Source: CAZWLY01 sp964634465 (GTDB lineage: Bacteria > Desulfobacterota > Desulfarculia > G963662305). From it: a stretch of DNA of 64,000 nt. The position numbers and the translations under genes are program-made. The DNA is taken from assembly GCA_964634465.1 (NCBI GenBank), contig CAZWLY010000003.1, positions 1 through 64,000 on the forward strand. Direction: 5' to 3'. Below the pieces are notes generated by a model. That model did no database searches. It was not told the origin of the DNA and saw only the letters and a program-made list of their open reading frames with translations. Shown here in pieces: positions 8,234 through 17,549 of the stretch (position 1 is its first letter; each line of letters begins with the position of its first letter).

Positions 8234-8842
8234 ATGAAAACGGCTTTTCAGGAGCTAATCGACCGGCGGCGCACCGTCCGCCGCTTCTCCCCCCAGCCGG
8301 TGCCCCGCAGCGACCTGATCACGCTCGCCGATTGGGCCCGCCTGGGACCCTCGGCGGCCAACAGACAGCCGCTCGGCTACGTCATCGTCGATGAGCCGGA
8401 GCTGGTCGAAAAGGTCTTCTCCGGGCTCAAGTTCGCCGCCTACCTGGGCGCGGCCGGCCAGCCCCAACCGGGGGAGCGGCCGACGGCCTACATCATCATT
8501 ACCGTCCGCGACGACCTGGGCGGGCCCGAGGCGGTCCGGGACGTGGGCGCGGCGGCGATGACCATCTGCCTCGGGGCCTGCGCCCTGGGGTTGGGGGCGT
8601 GCTGGCTTCGCAGCGCCGACCGGAAGATGATCGGCGAGCTGATAAAGCTGCCCGAGGGGGTGGCGGTCGATTCGGTCATCGCCCTCGGTTATCCGGCCTC
8701 GGCCCCGGTGCTGGAGACGATGGCGGCCGACGACGGCTTCAAGTACTGGCGCGACGAGAACGGCGTCCACCACGTGCCCAAGCGCCCGCTGAACAAGGTC
8801 GTGTCGATCAACACCTACGGCAACCCTCCGGCCGAGGACTAG
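8234..8842 (+). CDS. Nitroreductase-family flavoprotein
   Basis: The 202-residue protein has the nitroreductase-fold signature. RRTVRRFSPQPV at about residues 11-22 and GPSAANRQP at about 38-46 form the FMN phosphate site, with a GALGLGACW-like helix in the second half. Such enzymes reduce nitro groups, quinones or flavins with NAD(P)H; the true substrate is unknown. An AGGAGG ribosome site (8223-8228) fixes the ATG at 8234. The stop lies 2 bases before plsY, so the two are probably co-transcribed. Confidence 0.85.
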   Translation: MKTAFQELIDRRRTVRRFSPQPVPRSDLITLADWARLGPSAANRQPLGYVIVDEPELVEKVFSGLKFAAYLGAAGQPQPGERPTAYIIITVRDDLGGPEAVRDVGAAAMTICLGACALGLGACWLRSADRKMIGELIKLPEGVAVDSVIALGYPASAPVLETMAADDGFKYWRDENGVHHVPKRPLNKVVSINTYGNPPAED

Positions 8843-8844
8843 CG

Positions 8845-9456
8845 GTGGAGTGGGAGGCGGTCCAGATCACGGCCTATCTCATCGCCGCCTACCTCTTGGG
8901 CGCCGTCCCCTTCGGGTTGGTCCTGACCCGCCTGGCCGCCGGGGTGGACGTGCGCCGGATCGGCTCGGGCAACATCGGCGCGACCAACGTCCTTCGGGCG
9001 ACCGGCAAATTCTGGGCCGTAGCCACCCTGATCGCCGACGTGTTGAAAGCGGCTATTCCGGCTTGGCTGGCGTTGAAGCTCTGGCCGGGCGATTCGACCC
9101 TGGCCGCGGCGGCGGGGCTGGCCGCCTTCCTGGGCCACTGCTTTCCGATCTATCTGGGCTTCAAGGGCGGTAAGGGCGTCGCCTGCGCCCTGGGCGTCTA
9201 TTTCGTCCTTTCGCCGCTGGCCGTCCTCATCGCCGTGGCCGTCTTCGTGATCGCGGTGCTCTCGACCCGTATCGTCTCGGTCGGCTCGCTGAGCGGAGTG
9301 CTGATCGTCGTTCCGATTCTGGCCTGGCAGGGAGCCAGGGCGTCGGTGCTGGCCTTGACCGGCCTGATGGCCGCTCTGGTCTTCCTCCGCCATCGCTCCA
9401 ACCTGGGCCGACTGGTGAGAGGCCAGGAGAACCGATTGGGGGCCAAGCCGGAATGA
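8845..9456 (+). CDS. plsY: Glycerol-3-phosphate acyltransferase PlsY
   Basis: PlsY transfers the acyl group of acyl-phosphate to glycerol-3-phosphate in the inner membrane, the first step of phospholipid synthesis. The 203-residue protein has about five membrane helices and the three family motifs: GSGNIGATNVLR near residue 38, GHCFPIYLGFKGGKGVA near 95-111 and a late Asn/Arg-containing loop. The GTG start at 8845 follows a GAGGA ribosome site at proper spacing. It lies two bases after the nitroreductase gene. Its length is usual for PlsY. Confidence 0.95.
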   Translation: MEWEAVQITAYLIAAYLLGAVPFGLVLTRLAAGVDVRRIGSGNIGATNVLRATGKFWAVATLIADVLKAAIPAWLALKLWPGDSTLAAAAGLAAFLGHCFPIYLGFKGGKGVACALGVYFVLSPLAVLIAVAVFVIAVLSTRIVSVGSLSGVLIVVPILAWQGARASVLALTGLMAALVFLRHRSNLGRLVRGQENRLGAKPE

Positions 9457-9540
9457 ATTGAAGGGAACGGCAAGACAAGAGCCCGGCGATCGACTGCGCC
9501 TCCCCAGACCCGATCCGAGAGAACCGGCCCGGCTCGAGAC

Positions 9541-9570
9541 AAAAAAGAACCCCGGAAGGTCCGGGGTTCT
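9541..9570 (-). terminator. Rho-independent terminator of tRNA-Gly
   Basis: Read on the minus strand, the 9-bp stem GAACCCCGG/CCGGGGTTC with a 5-base loop is followed directly by TTTTTT. It lies 12 bases beyond the tRNA 3' end. The run of T exists only on the minus strand, so it serves the tRNA and not plsY. Confidence 0.9.
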
Positions 9571-9581
9571 GTTATGCTCTC

Positions 9582-9656
9582 TGGAGCGGGAAACGGGATT
9601 TGAACCCGCGACTTCGACCTTGGCAAGGTCGCACTCTACCACTGAGTTATTCCCGC
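9582..9656 (-). tRNA. tRNA-Gly (anticodon GCC)
   Basis: The minus strand folds into a full cloverleaf. The acceptor stem is GCGGGAA/TTCCCGC, the D-arm contains GGTAGAGT, and the anticodon stem CGACC/GGTCG surrounds TTGCCAA. The T arm reads CGGGTTTGAACCCG. The anticodon GCC gives glycine. The 3' CCA is encoded (TCCA ending at 9582). It stands alone on the minus strand between two rightward genes. Confidence 0.95.
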
Positions 9657-9670
9657 TCGATCTGGAGGAA

Positions 9671-9699
9671 TATATAGCCAAACCGAGGGGCGGTGTCAA
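9671..9699 (-). promoter_or_regulatory. Strong promoter of tRNA-Gly
   Basis: On the minus strand a perfect TTGACA (9699-9694) is separated by 17 bases from TATATA (9676-9671). The -10 box ends 15 bases before the tRNA 5' end. Together with the terminator it makes tRNA-Gly a monocistronic unit. Confidence 0.8.
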
Positions 9700-9775
9700 G
9701 ACCCAGGTTGGATCCGATTTCGGTCGCGGGCGAGCGCCGGATTCGGCTCCGACCCGAAGCCGGCCCGGGATAGTG

Positions 9776-10711
9776 ATGGAGACCAAGGTGGCTTTGGAAA
9801 TCGCTAACAATTTCTACTTCATAGAACGCGGCTGGCTCAACGGAAACCACTTCGTCCTGACCGGTCCCGAGCCGGTCTTGATCGACGCCGCCTACATCAC
9901 CGGCCGGGAGGAAACCCTGGCCGTGCTGGACGAGTTGGGCGTCGAGACAAAGGCCGTGGCCAAAATCGTTCTGACCCACACCCACTGCGACCACGTCGGG
10001 GCCGTGGCCGAGATTCAGGCCGCCTCGAAGTGCCGGGTCGAGCTCCATCGCATCTCGGCCCACCACATCCGCCATCGCAACGCCTGGGCCACCTGGTGGT
10101 TCTACTACGATCAGGAGGCGGCGTTCTTCGAAGTCGGCCGGGAACTCGACGACGGGGACGCGGTCGAGGTGGGCGAGTTCGTCTTCGAGGTCATCCACGC
10201 TCCGGGCCACGCCGCCGGACAGATCTGTCTCTTCGAGCCGGCCGAACGGATACTGATCTCGGCCGACGCCCTCTGGGACGTCGGGCTGGGCGTCTTGACG
10301 CCGCGCATCGAGGGCGTCGATAGCGTCTTTCGGGCCCTCGACACCCTCGACCGATTGGAAACGCTCCGGCCAAGGGTGGTCTACCCCGGCCACGGACCGG
10401 CCATCGAGGACGTCGAGGGGGCCATCGCCAAGGCGAAGGAGCGACTCAACGCCTTCATCTCCGAACCCCGGCTCCAGGGCATGGATCAGATCAAGAAGAT
10501 CATAATCTACACCCTGCTCATGCGCGACGGCCTGCCCGCGGCCACCCTGTTCAACAACCTGACCGAAGCCCCCTGGTTCGAGGAGACGGTGAAATTGTTC
10601 TTCGGCCGGGAGCGGCCCCGGCGGATCTTCGACAAGGTGGTCGAGGAACTGCTGGCCAAAGAGGCGATCAAGGCCGAGGGCCCGTTTCTGACCGCCTTGG
10701 TCAAGGCCTAG
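9776..10711 (+). CDS. Metallo-beta-lactamase-fold hydrolase
   Basis: This 311-residue protein carries the zinc-binding signature HTHCDH (His68, His70, Asp72, His73). Later metal-ligand motifs are HAPGHAAGQ and YPGHGP, followed by a winged-helix-like C-terminal region of about 80 residues. This layout is typical of the MBL-fold group with hydrolases such as LACTB2-like and glyoxalase II-like enzymes. The substrate cannot be predicted. I chose the ATG at 9776; the frame is open further upstream but runs through the tRNA-Gly gene. Confidence 0.8.
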   Translation: METKVALEIANNFYFIERGWLNGNHFVLTGPEPVLIDAAYITGREETLAVLDELGVETKAVAKIVLTHTHCDHVGAVAEIQAASKCRVELHRISAHHIRHRNAWATWWFYYDQEAAFFEVGRELDDGDAVEVGEFVFEVIHAPGHAAGQICLFEPAERILISADALWDVGLGVLTPRIEGVDSVFRALDTLDRLETLRPRVVYPGHGPAIEDVEGAIAKAKERLNAFISEPRLQGMDQIKKIIIYTLLMRDGLPAATLFNNLTEAPWFEETVKLFFGRERPRRIFDKVVEELLAKEAIKAEGPFLTALVKA

Positions 10712-10730
10712 GCCCAAGGTCCGAAGTCGG

Positions 10731-10759
10731 TTGCCCTTCCCGCCGTTTTCAGGTATTTA
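10731..10759 (+). promoter_or_regulatory. Possible promoter of the helicase-folC-lptD-dprE run
   Basis: TTGCCC (10731-10736), a 17-base spacer and TATTTA (10754-10759) lie about 40 bases before the helicase ATG. The hexamers match consensus only partly, so the call rests on position and exact spacing. Confidence 0.3.
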
Positions 10760-10801
10760 AAGGCCGAACTCGGCACCCAAGACCGACCCGTAGCCATTTC
10801 G

Positions 10802-12931
10802 ATGATCGACTACGAGAAGCTTCTCAATCCGGCCCAGCTCGAAGCCGTCACCACCCTCGACGGGCCGCTGCTGGTCGTGGCCGGGGCCGGCTCGGGCAAG
10901 ACCCGAACCCTGGTCTTCCGCCTGGCCCGCCTGGTCGAAGCCGGCGCGCCGCCGGAGCGGGTCTGTCTGTTGACCTTCACCCGCAAGGCGGCCGAGGAGA
11001 TGGTGGTCCGGGCCCAGAAGCTGACCGGGGTGAGCTACAAGCGCGTCGCCGGCGGCACCTTCCACGCCCTGGCCCATCTGTGGTTGAGAAGAATGGCCCC
11101 CCGGATCGGCTACCCCAGAGAGTTCCAGATCCTGGATCGGGCCGACTCCGAGGCGATAATCGCCGGGCTGATGGAGGAGAAAGGGCTCAAGTCCCGGCTG
11201 ATGCCGAAAAAAAGAACCCTGGCCGAGATCTTCTCCCGGGCCGTCAACCGCCAGACCGACCTGGCCGAACTCATCGCCCGCGATTGGCCCCAGTTGGTCC
11301 ACGCCGCCGAGGCGATCATCGACCTGGAGCGGGCCTACCGGGAGTATCTCAAGAGCGCGGGGTTGATGGACTTCGACGATCTGTTGATCAAGCTGATCGA
11401 GCTCATGGAGAGCGACGAGCGGACCAGGGCCGAGATCGGCGGGCGTTACAGCCACCTGATGATCGACGAGTATCAGGACACCAACCCCCTTCAGGCCCGG
11501 CTGGTCCGGCTGCTGGCCGTCGATCACGACAACGTCATGGCCGTCGGCGACGACTCCCAGTCCATCTACGCCTTTCGCGGGGCCGACTTCAGGAACATGA
11601 TCCAGTTCCCGAACGAGTTTCCGGGGGCCAAGATCATCAAGCTCGAAACCAACTACCGCTCCAGCCAGCCGATCCTGGACGTGGCCAACGCCGTCATCGC
11701 CGGCGCGGCCCAGACCTTCACCAAGTGCCTTTCCGCGGTCAAGACCGGCGGCGAGCCGCCCGTCTTCTTCGAGGCCGCCGACGAGGCCGACCAGTCCCGG
11801 TTCGTCATCGACAAAATCCAGGCCTGGCGGGGCCAGGGCTATCGGCTGGAGGACATCGCCGTCCTCTTTCGCTCCGGCTACCACTCGTTCGATTTAGAGG
11901 TCAAGCTGAACAACGCCGGCATCGCCTTTGCCAAGTACGGCGGCCTCAAGTTCGTCGAGGCGGCCCACATCAAGGACGTCCTGGCCTTCATCCGGGCCCG
12001 ACTCAACCCCAAGGACGCCTTCTCTCTCTCGCGCCTGTTGATGTTACTGCCCGGCGTCGGGCCGAAGAAGAGCAAGGAGATCATCGACTGGCTGTCCGCC
12101 GCCGGCACGCCGCTGAGCAGGCTCAACGACTTCCCCGGCAAAACCAAGACCTCGGCCAAGGCCATCGACGAGCTGGCCGAGCTGATGACCGAGCTGGAGA
12201 GGCTGGAGTTCCAGGGCCCGGCGGCCGAGGTGGCCCGGGTGATCGAGTTCTACCGGCCCCGGCTCGAAGCCAAGTACGACGATCACCCCAAAAGGCTAAG
12301 AGATCTGGAACAGGTGGCCGACCTGGCGACCAACTATCGCTCGGCCTATCGCTTCCTGTCGGATCTCTCCCTCGACCCGCCGACCACACTCTACTCCGGC
12401 CAGGAGACCGACGGCCGGCTGGTTCTGTCCACGGTCCATTCGGCCAAGGGGCTGGAGTGGCGGGCGGTCATCCTCATCTGGGCGGTCGAGGGCCGCTTCC
12501 CGGCCGGCCCGGCCCTCGACGACGAGGACGCCCTGGAGGAAGAGCGGCGGATGATGTACGTCGCCGTGACCAGGGCGGCCGAAAAACTGTACATAATTTC
12601 ACCCCGGCGCTCCCGGTCCCACTACCAGGGACTTCAGTACCACACCCCGTCCCGCTTTCTGGACGAGGCCATGGCCCGGCTCAAGCCGTTCAGACCGGCC
12701 CCGGCCCCCCTTTCCCGGCCCGACGCGGCCGCCGCTTCGTCCGGCGGCAACGAGGAGATGGTCGCCGGCCCGGCCGGCGGACTGTCGGTCGGCACGGCGG
12801 TCGAGCACCCCGCCTTCGGCGAGGGGCGGGTGGCCGGGTATCTGGGCGAGAAGCGGATCGTGGTCCTGTTCAAAGACTACGGCCACAAGACGCTGCACAC
12901 CGACTACGCTCCACTGACGATAAAGGGCTAG
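10802..12931 (+). CDS. UvrD/PcrA-type superfamily 1 DNA helicase
   Basis: This 709-residue protein shows the SF1A helicase motifs in order: Walker A AGAGSGKT (27-34), TFTRKAAEEM, DEYQDTN (Walker B), GDDSQSIYAFRGA, TNYRSS, HSAKGLEW and VAVTRA. The C-terminal segment with VEHPAFGEGRV is the Tudor-like tail seen in PcrA/UvrD that contacts RNA polymerase. The protein unwinds DNA 3' to 5' in repair and removal of stalled polymerase. It is the first gene of a rightward run through folC and lptD. Whether it is the housekeeping UvrD or a paralogue cannot be decided here. Confidence 0.9.
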   Translation: MIDYEKLLNPAQLEAVTTLDGPLLVVAGAGSGKTRTLVFRLARLVEAGAPPERVCLLTFTRKAAEEMVVRAQKLTGVSYKRVAGGTFHALAHLWLRRMAPRIGYPREFQILDRADSEAIIAGLMEEKGLKSRLMPKKRTLAEIFSRAVNRQTDLAELIARDWPQLVHAAEAIIDLERAYREYLKSAGLMDFDDLLIKLIELMESDERTRAEIGGRYSHLMIDEYQDTNPLQARLVRLLAVDHDNVMAVGDDSQSIYAFRGADFRNMIQFPNEFPGAKIIKLETNYRSSQPILDVANAVIAGAAQTFTKCLSAVKTGGEPPVFFEAADEADQSRFVIDKIQAWRGQGYRLEDIAVLFRSGYHSFDLEVKLNNAGIAFAKYGGLKFVEAAHIKDVLAFIRARLNPKDAFSLSRLLMLLPGVGPKKSKEIIDWLSAAGTPLSRLNDFPGKTKTSAKAIDELAELMTELERLEFQGPAAEVARVIEFYRPRLEAKYDDHPKRLRDLEQVADLATNYRSAYRFLSDLSLDPPTTLYSGQETDGRLVLSTVHSAKGLEWRAVILIWAVEGRFPAGPALDDEDALEEERRMMYVAVTRAAEKLYIISPRRSRSHYQGLQYHTPSRFLDEAMARLKPFRPAPAPLSRPDAAAASSGGNEEMVAGPAGGLSVGTAVEHPAFGEGRVAGYLGEKRIVVLFKDYGHKTLHTDYAPLTIKG

Positions 12932-12934
12932 AGA

Positions 12935-14215
12935 TTGGCGAGCTACGACGAACTCAAAAGCTGGCTCTACGACCTCCAGGTCTTCGGCATCAAGTTGGGC
13001 CTGAGCTCCACCGAGGCGCTCCTGGCCCGTCTGGGGCGCCCGGAACGGACCTTCCCCGCCGTCCATCTGGCCGGAACCAACGGCAAGGGCTCGACGGCGA
13101 GGATGATGGCCCAGGCGTTGGAGGCGGCCGGCTTGAAGGTCGGGCTCTACACCTCGCCCCACCTGGTCAACATGCGGGAGCGGTTCCTGATAAACGGCCG
13201 GATGCCCAGCCGGGACCGGCTGGCCCAGACCATGGCCAGGGTCCGGGCGGTGTGCGACAATCGCGAGCCGCCGACCTTCTTCGAGTTCACCACCGCCCTG
13301 GCCTTCCTCTACTTCATGGAGGAGGGGATCGACATCGGCGTCATCGAGTGCGGCCTGGGCGGCCGGCTGGACGCGACCAACGTGTTGACTCCGAAGGTCA
13401 GTCTGATCATGGACATCGGCCTGGAGCACACCGAGCACCTGGGCGAGACGCTGAAGCAGATCGCCTGGGAGAAGGCGGGTATCATCAAGCCCGGCGTCCC
13501 GGTCGTCACCGCGGCCGCTCGACCGCCGGCCAGGGACGTCATCGCCGGCCGGGCCGAGGAATTGGGCGCGCCCCTCTATCGCTTGGGTAGAGATTTTTTT
13601 GGCCGCTGGACAAAAAGTGGGCTATCCTACCGGGGACTCGATCACAATCTCTCCGGCCTGACTCCGGGGCTGTTGGGTCGCCACCAGGGGCGAAACGCGG
13701 CCATGGCCCTGGCCGGTCTGGAGCTTCTGGCCCGTTCGGGTCTGAAGATAAACGAGGACGCCATGCGCCGGGGGCTGGCCGAGGCCGCATGGCCGGGTCG
13801 GCTGCAGGTGGTGGCCGGCCGGCCGCGCCTGGTCCTGGACGGGGCCCACAACCCGGCCGCCTGCCGGGTCATGGTCAAGGCTCTGGACGAGATTCCCCAT
13901 CGCCGGACGATCATCGTCCTCGGTTCGATGTCGGACAAGGACCACCGCCGCGTCTTGAGCGCCATCGCCCCGGCGGCGGACAGACTGATTTTGACCCGGG
14001 CGGCCTACGAGCGCTCGGCCACGCCCGAGACCCTGGCCGCCGCAGCCTCCGAAATGGGGCTGACCTTCGAGACGGTCGGGGAGTTGATGGCGGCCATCGA
14101 GCGAGGCAAGGAGTTGGCAGGAGAGGAAGATCTGGTGGTGGTCACCGGATCGCTGTTCATCGTCGGCGAGGCCCTTGACGGCTTGGGCCTGGCCCCGGTT
14201 TTCGAGGAGTCGTAA
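12935..14215 (+). CDS. folC: Folylpolyglutamate synthase / dihydrofolate synthase
   Basis: FolC adds glutamate to dihydropteroate and to folates using ATP in the cytoplasm. The 426-residue protein has the Mur-ligase-like P-loop GTNGKGST at residues 47-54, YTSPHL, ECGLGGRLDATN, a DIGLEHTEHLG motif and the C-terminal DGAHNP block. It starts with TTG at 12935, three bases after the helicase stop; no other start fits the conserved N-terminus. The lptD GTG follows its stop directly. Length and motif order are canonical. Confidence 0.9.
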   Translation: MASYDELKSWLYDLQVFGIKLGLSSTEALLARLGRPERTFPAVHLAGTNGKGSTARMMAQALEAAGLKVGLYTSPHLVNMRERFLINGRMPSRDRLAQTMARVRAVCDNREPPTFFEFTTALAFLYFMEEGIDIGVIECGLGGRLDATNVLTPKVSLIMDIGLEHTEHLGETLKQIAWEKAGIIKPGVPVVTAAARPPARDVIAGRAEELGAPLYRLGRDFFGRWTKSGLSYRGLDHNLSGLTPGLLGRHQGRNAAMALAGLELLARSGLKINEDAMRRGLAEAAWPGRLQVVAGRPRLVLDGAHNPAACRVMVKALDEIPHRRTIIVLGSMSDKDHRRVLSAIAPAADRLILTRAAYERSATPETLAAAASEMGLTFETVGELMAAIERGKELAGEEDLVVVTGSLFIVGEALDGLGLAPVFEES

Positions 14216-16609
14216 GTGAAGCTATCGGCCCGGTTGCTGATTCTGTTGATCGGCCTGGGGCTGGCCGCCCCGGCCATGGCCGCACCCCCGTTGAAGGAAC
14301 TGACCTTCCGCGTCGACAAACCGGTAACCATCACCGGAGAGGAATTGCGTTCCGAGGAGGAAGGCAACATCTTTATCGCCAAGGGCCGGGTGGTCATCCG
14401 CCAGGGTCTCGACCGGATCACGGCCGAGAACGTCCGCCTGGACAAACGAACCAACACCATGGACGTCTGGGGGAACGTGGTCTGGTATCACGGCAGCGAC
14501 GTCTTGAGCGCCGAGCGGGCCAAGATCGACCTGACCACCCAGCGGGCCAAAGTCTTCAACGGCAAGCTGTTCGTCTCCGGCAACCACTTTTACATCTCCG
14601 GGCGGGAGATCGACAAGACCGGCAAGGACACCTACGTCGTCAGGGACTGCACCCTGACCAGTTGCGACGGTCCGTCGCCCGACTGGACCATCAAGGCCTC
14701 GTGGATGAAGGTGACGGTGGAGGGATACGGCCAGACCTTCCTGCCTCGCTTCCTGGCCGGACCGGTGCCGATCTTCTTTCTGCCCTACGCCGTCTTCCCG
14801 GCCAAGACCAAGCGCCAGTCGGGCTTCTTGATGCCCGTCTTCAACCAGTCCCAGCGAGACGGCTTCTCCTTCGATCTGCCCTTCTACTGGGCCTGGGCCG
14901 ATTGGGGCGACACCACCTTCCACCTCCAGCATTCAAAGCGGGGCGAGGGGCTGACCCTGGAGACCAGGTTCATGCTCGGCTCACCCAGGGACCGGGGCCT
15001 GTTCTTCGTCGATTACCTGGACGACCGCAAGGCCGAAGAGATGTACGCCGCCGGCGAGTTGGACACGCCGACCTCGTCGCGCTACTGGATTCGGGGCATG
15101 TTCAGGGCCGACCGGCTCCTGCCCTACGGCGTGACCATGAACCTGATCGTGGACAAGCCGTCAGATCCCCAGTTCATCGAGGACTTCAAGTACTGGTCGA
15201 CCGGCCTGGACAAGATCAACTGGGAGTTCCGGAAGAAGTTCGGGACCACGTTGCGCGACGCCACCAACAACGATCGACTCAACCGCCTCCAGTTGAGAAA
15301 GCGTTGGCCCGGCTCCTACATCGTCGCCGACTTCCAGTACCAGTACGATCCGACCGAACTGCCGCCCGGACAGGGCGACGACACCTTCCAGAAACTGCCG
15401 GTGATCACCTACAGCTACTCCGACAAGTCCATCGGCGACACCGACCTCTATTACAACTTCCGGATCCGGGGCGAAAACAAGTGGCGCGAGGAGGGCGAGT
15501 GGGGCCGCCAGGGCGACATCTGGTTCAACCTCTACGGCCTCTACAACCTCGGACCCTACCTAAACCTCAAGCCCTACGTCGGCTCCCGGGTGACCGTGTG
15601 GCAGATCATTCCCGACGGCAGCGACATCCCTCAGGACGGCAACGACAAGACCTTCCGCGACCGCTACCAGGTTTCCGGTGGCCTCGATCTTTCGACCTCC
15701 CTGTTTAAGATCTACGATCTCAACGGGCTGGAATGGAAGCGGGTGAAACACGAGCTCAGGCCCCGGATCGGCGTCTACTACCGGCCCAAGTTCTACGATC
15801 CGGCCCCGACCTCGTTCTCCAGCCAGGAGGACCAGATCGAGCGTCTCTCCTACGGCCTGACCACCACCCTGACCGCCAAGTTGCTCAGCGGACAGCAGGA
15901 CTTGCTGGATTTGGAGCGGGAGCTGTGGCGGCGGCGGTATCTGGGCCGGATGGCCGAGGCAGGCTGGGATTGGGGCGACGACAAGTACGCCGGCTACACC
16001 GACGAAGAGGTCAAGGAGGAGTTCGAGCGCCGGCTCCGCCTGTCCAAGCTCAGAACCGCCAACCAGTATCGCTACCGGGAGTTCGTCCGGCTGGAGGTCT
16101 CCGGAACCTACGACTTGAGGGAGCTGAGCAAACCCAAGGCCGAAGGCGAGCCGCGCCGACCCTTCTCGGACGTCAGGCTACAATGGTGGGTCAAACCATC
16201 GCCCTACTTCTACCACCGGGCGACGATGACCATCAATCCCTACGCCGGCCAGTTGCCCCACCTCTACCTCTACGGCCGGATCAGAGACAGGCGGGGCGAC
16301 TCCCTGGCGGTGTCGTACCGGACCCGCTACGACGTGGATTCGAACAGCGAGACGCTGCGCCAGATCATCGGCTCGGCCGGCTTGAAGCTCTTCGGCCCGT
16401 TCTCGATGTCCGGGTCGATCATCTACGACCTGCAGGCGAAGAAATACATCAGCCAGTCGATCGGCTTCAACATCACCCGGCAGTGCTGGGGCATCGGGAT
16501 CAGGTACCACAAGACCGACGACGACGAGCGCTTCGCCATCTGGTTCACCCTCTTCGGCCTGGGCGAGATATACCGGTATGAGAGCACCAGGGAGTTCACC
16601 GGGGACTAG
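14216..16609 (+). CDS. lptD: LPS-assembly protein LptD (OstA)
   Basis: LptD is the outer-membrane beta-barrel that, with LptE, inserts lipopolysaccharide into the outer leaflet. The 797-residue protein begins with a signal peptide cut near residue 22 (AMA|APP). An OstA/LptA-like N-terminal domain follows, with ITAENVRLD and an RAKVFNGKL segment. The barrel then starts with conserved FLPRFLAGPVPIFFLPYAVFP. Cysteines in CTLTSC and a late Cys before GIGIRYHK may form the family's disulfides. The GTG start follows GAGGAG (14204-14209) at 6 bases and abuts the folC stop. Its presence shows a diderm, LPS-type envelope. Confidence 0.93.
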   Translation: MKLSARLLILLIGLGLAAPAMAAPPLKELTFRVDKPVTITGEELRSEEEGNIFIAKGRVVIRQGLDRITAENVRLDKRTNTMDVWGNVVWYHGSDVLSAERAKIDLTTQRAKVFNGKLFVSGNHFYISGREIDKTGKDTYVVRDCTLTSCDGPSPDWTIKASWMKVTVEGYGQTFLPRFLAGPVPIFFLPYAVFPAKTKRQSGFLMPVFNQSQRDGFSFDLPFYWAWADWGDTTFHLQHSKRGEGLTLETRFMLGSPRDRGLFFVDYLDDRKAEEMYAAGELDTPTSSRYWIRGMFRADRLLPYGVTMNLIVDKPSDPQFIEDFKYWSTGLDKINWEFRKKFGTTLRDATNNDRLNRLQLRKRWPGSYIVADFQYQYDPTELPPGQGDDTFQKLPVITYSYSDKSIGDTDLYYNFRIRGENKWREEGEWGRQGDIWFNLYGLYNLGPYLNLKPYVGSRVTVWQIIPDGSDIPQDGNDKTFRDRYQVSGGLDLSTSLFKIYDLNGLEWKRVKHELRPRIGVYYRPKFYDPAPTSFSSQEDQIERLSYGLTTTLTAKLLSGQQDLLDLERELWRRRYLGRMAEAGWDWGDDKYAGYTDEEVKEEFERRLRLSKLRTANQYRYREFVRLEVSGTYDLRELSKPKAEGEPRRPFSDVRLQWWVKPSPYFYHRATMTINPYAGQLPHLYLYGRIRDRRGDSLAVSYRTRYDVDSNSETLRQIIGSAGLKLFGPFSMSGSIIYDLQAKKYISQSIGFNITRQCWGIGIRYHKTDDDERFAIWFTLFGLGEIYRYESTREFTGD

Positions 16610-16651
16610 GCCGTCGGTTGGAAACGACATGGGAGCGATGGGACGGGTTCA

Positions 16652-17536
16652 ATGACCAAACTTGCGGCCTACATCAAACTCACCCGGCCCCATCAGTTCA
16701 TCAAGAACGGATTCATTCTGCTGCCCATCCTCTTCGGGCACAAGCTCGACGAGCCGGCGGCGGTCATCGACTCGCTCGTGGCCGTCCTCGTCTTTTGCCT
16801 GGCCGGCGCCGGGGTCTACGTCTTCAACGACATCCGCGACGTGGCCGCCGATCGGGCCCACCCGATCAAGCGCCGCCGTCCCCTGGCCTCGGGCGAGATC
16901 GGCTCCACCGAGGCGGCCGTGTGGTGCCTGATCCTGACGGCCGCCGCCTTCGCCGTCGCCGTCCTTTACTTCGCCGCCGGTTTTTTGATCGTCCTGGCCG
17001 TCTACCTGGCTCTCAACCTGGCCTACTCTTTGGGCCTCAAGAACGTGGCCGTCATCGACGTGGTCTCGATCGCCATCGGCTTCGTCCTGCGCGTCTTCGC
17101 CGGCGGCCAGGCGGCCGGGGTGGAGTTGTCCAGTTGGCTGGTGATGATGACCTTTCTGCTGGCCCTCTTCCTGGCTCTCTCCAAGCGGCGCGGCGACTTG
17201 GACCTGGAGGGTTGCGGGCCCGAGGCCCGGGCCTGCCTGGCCGGCTACAACCGCGAGTTCGTCTCCACGGCCATGGCCATCATGGCCGCGGTGGTGGTGG
17301 TGGCCTACGTCCAATACACCCTCTCGCCCGAGGTGGTGGCCAAGCACGGCGCCAAGCGCCTCTACATGACCGGCCTGTGGGTGGTGCTGGGCCTGCTGCG
17401 CTACTTCCAACTGACCCTGGTCAAGAACAAGGCCGGCTCGCCGACCAAGGTGCTGTTGACCGACCCCTTCCTCCAGGCGACCATCGTGCTTTGGCTGGCC
17501 CACTGGTTCATCACCCTTTACATCTACCAGGCTTGA
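16652..17536 (+). CDS. Decaprenyl-phosphate phosphoribosyltransferase-like UbiA prenyltransferase
   Basis: The 294-residue membrane protein has about eight or nine helices. Its aspartate-rich motif NDIRDVAADRAHPIKRRRP at about residues 63-81 matches the pattern of mycobacterial Rv3806c (UbiA, DPPR synthase), which joins polyprenyl phosphate to PRPP. Plain UbiA quinone enzymes have a different second motif. The next two genes are DprE1 and DprE2, which act on its product after dephosphorylation. This context makes DPPR synthase much more likely than a quinone or heme prenyltransferase. No DPPR phosphatase gene is adjacent. Confidence 0.85.
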   Translation: MTKLAAYIKLTRPHQFIKNGFILLPILFGHKLDEPAAVIDSLVAVLVFCLAGAGVYVFNDIRDVAADRAHPIKRRRPLASGEIGSTEAAVWCLILTAAAFAVAVLYFAAGFLIVLAVYLALNLAYSLGLKNVAVIDVVSIAIGFVLRVFAGGQAAGVELSSWLVMMTFLLALFLALSKRRGDLDLEGCGPEARACLAGYNREFVSTAMAIMAAVVVVAYVQYTLSPEVVAKHGAKRLYMTGLWVVLGLLRYFQLTLVKNKAGSPTKVLLTDPFLQATIVLWLAHWFITLYIYQA

Positions 17537-17549
17537 AGGCGGGGAAAGA

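Noticed and set aside
11080..13590. Open frame of about 836 codons on the plus strand
   Set aside because: It overlaps the helicase and folC in another frame; the translation is Arg/Pro/Gly-rich without motifs, while both overlapped genes have full conserved motifs.
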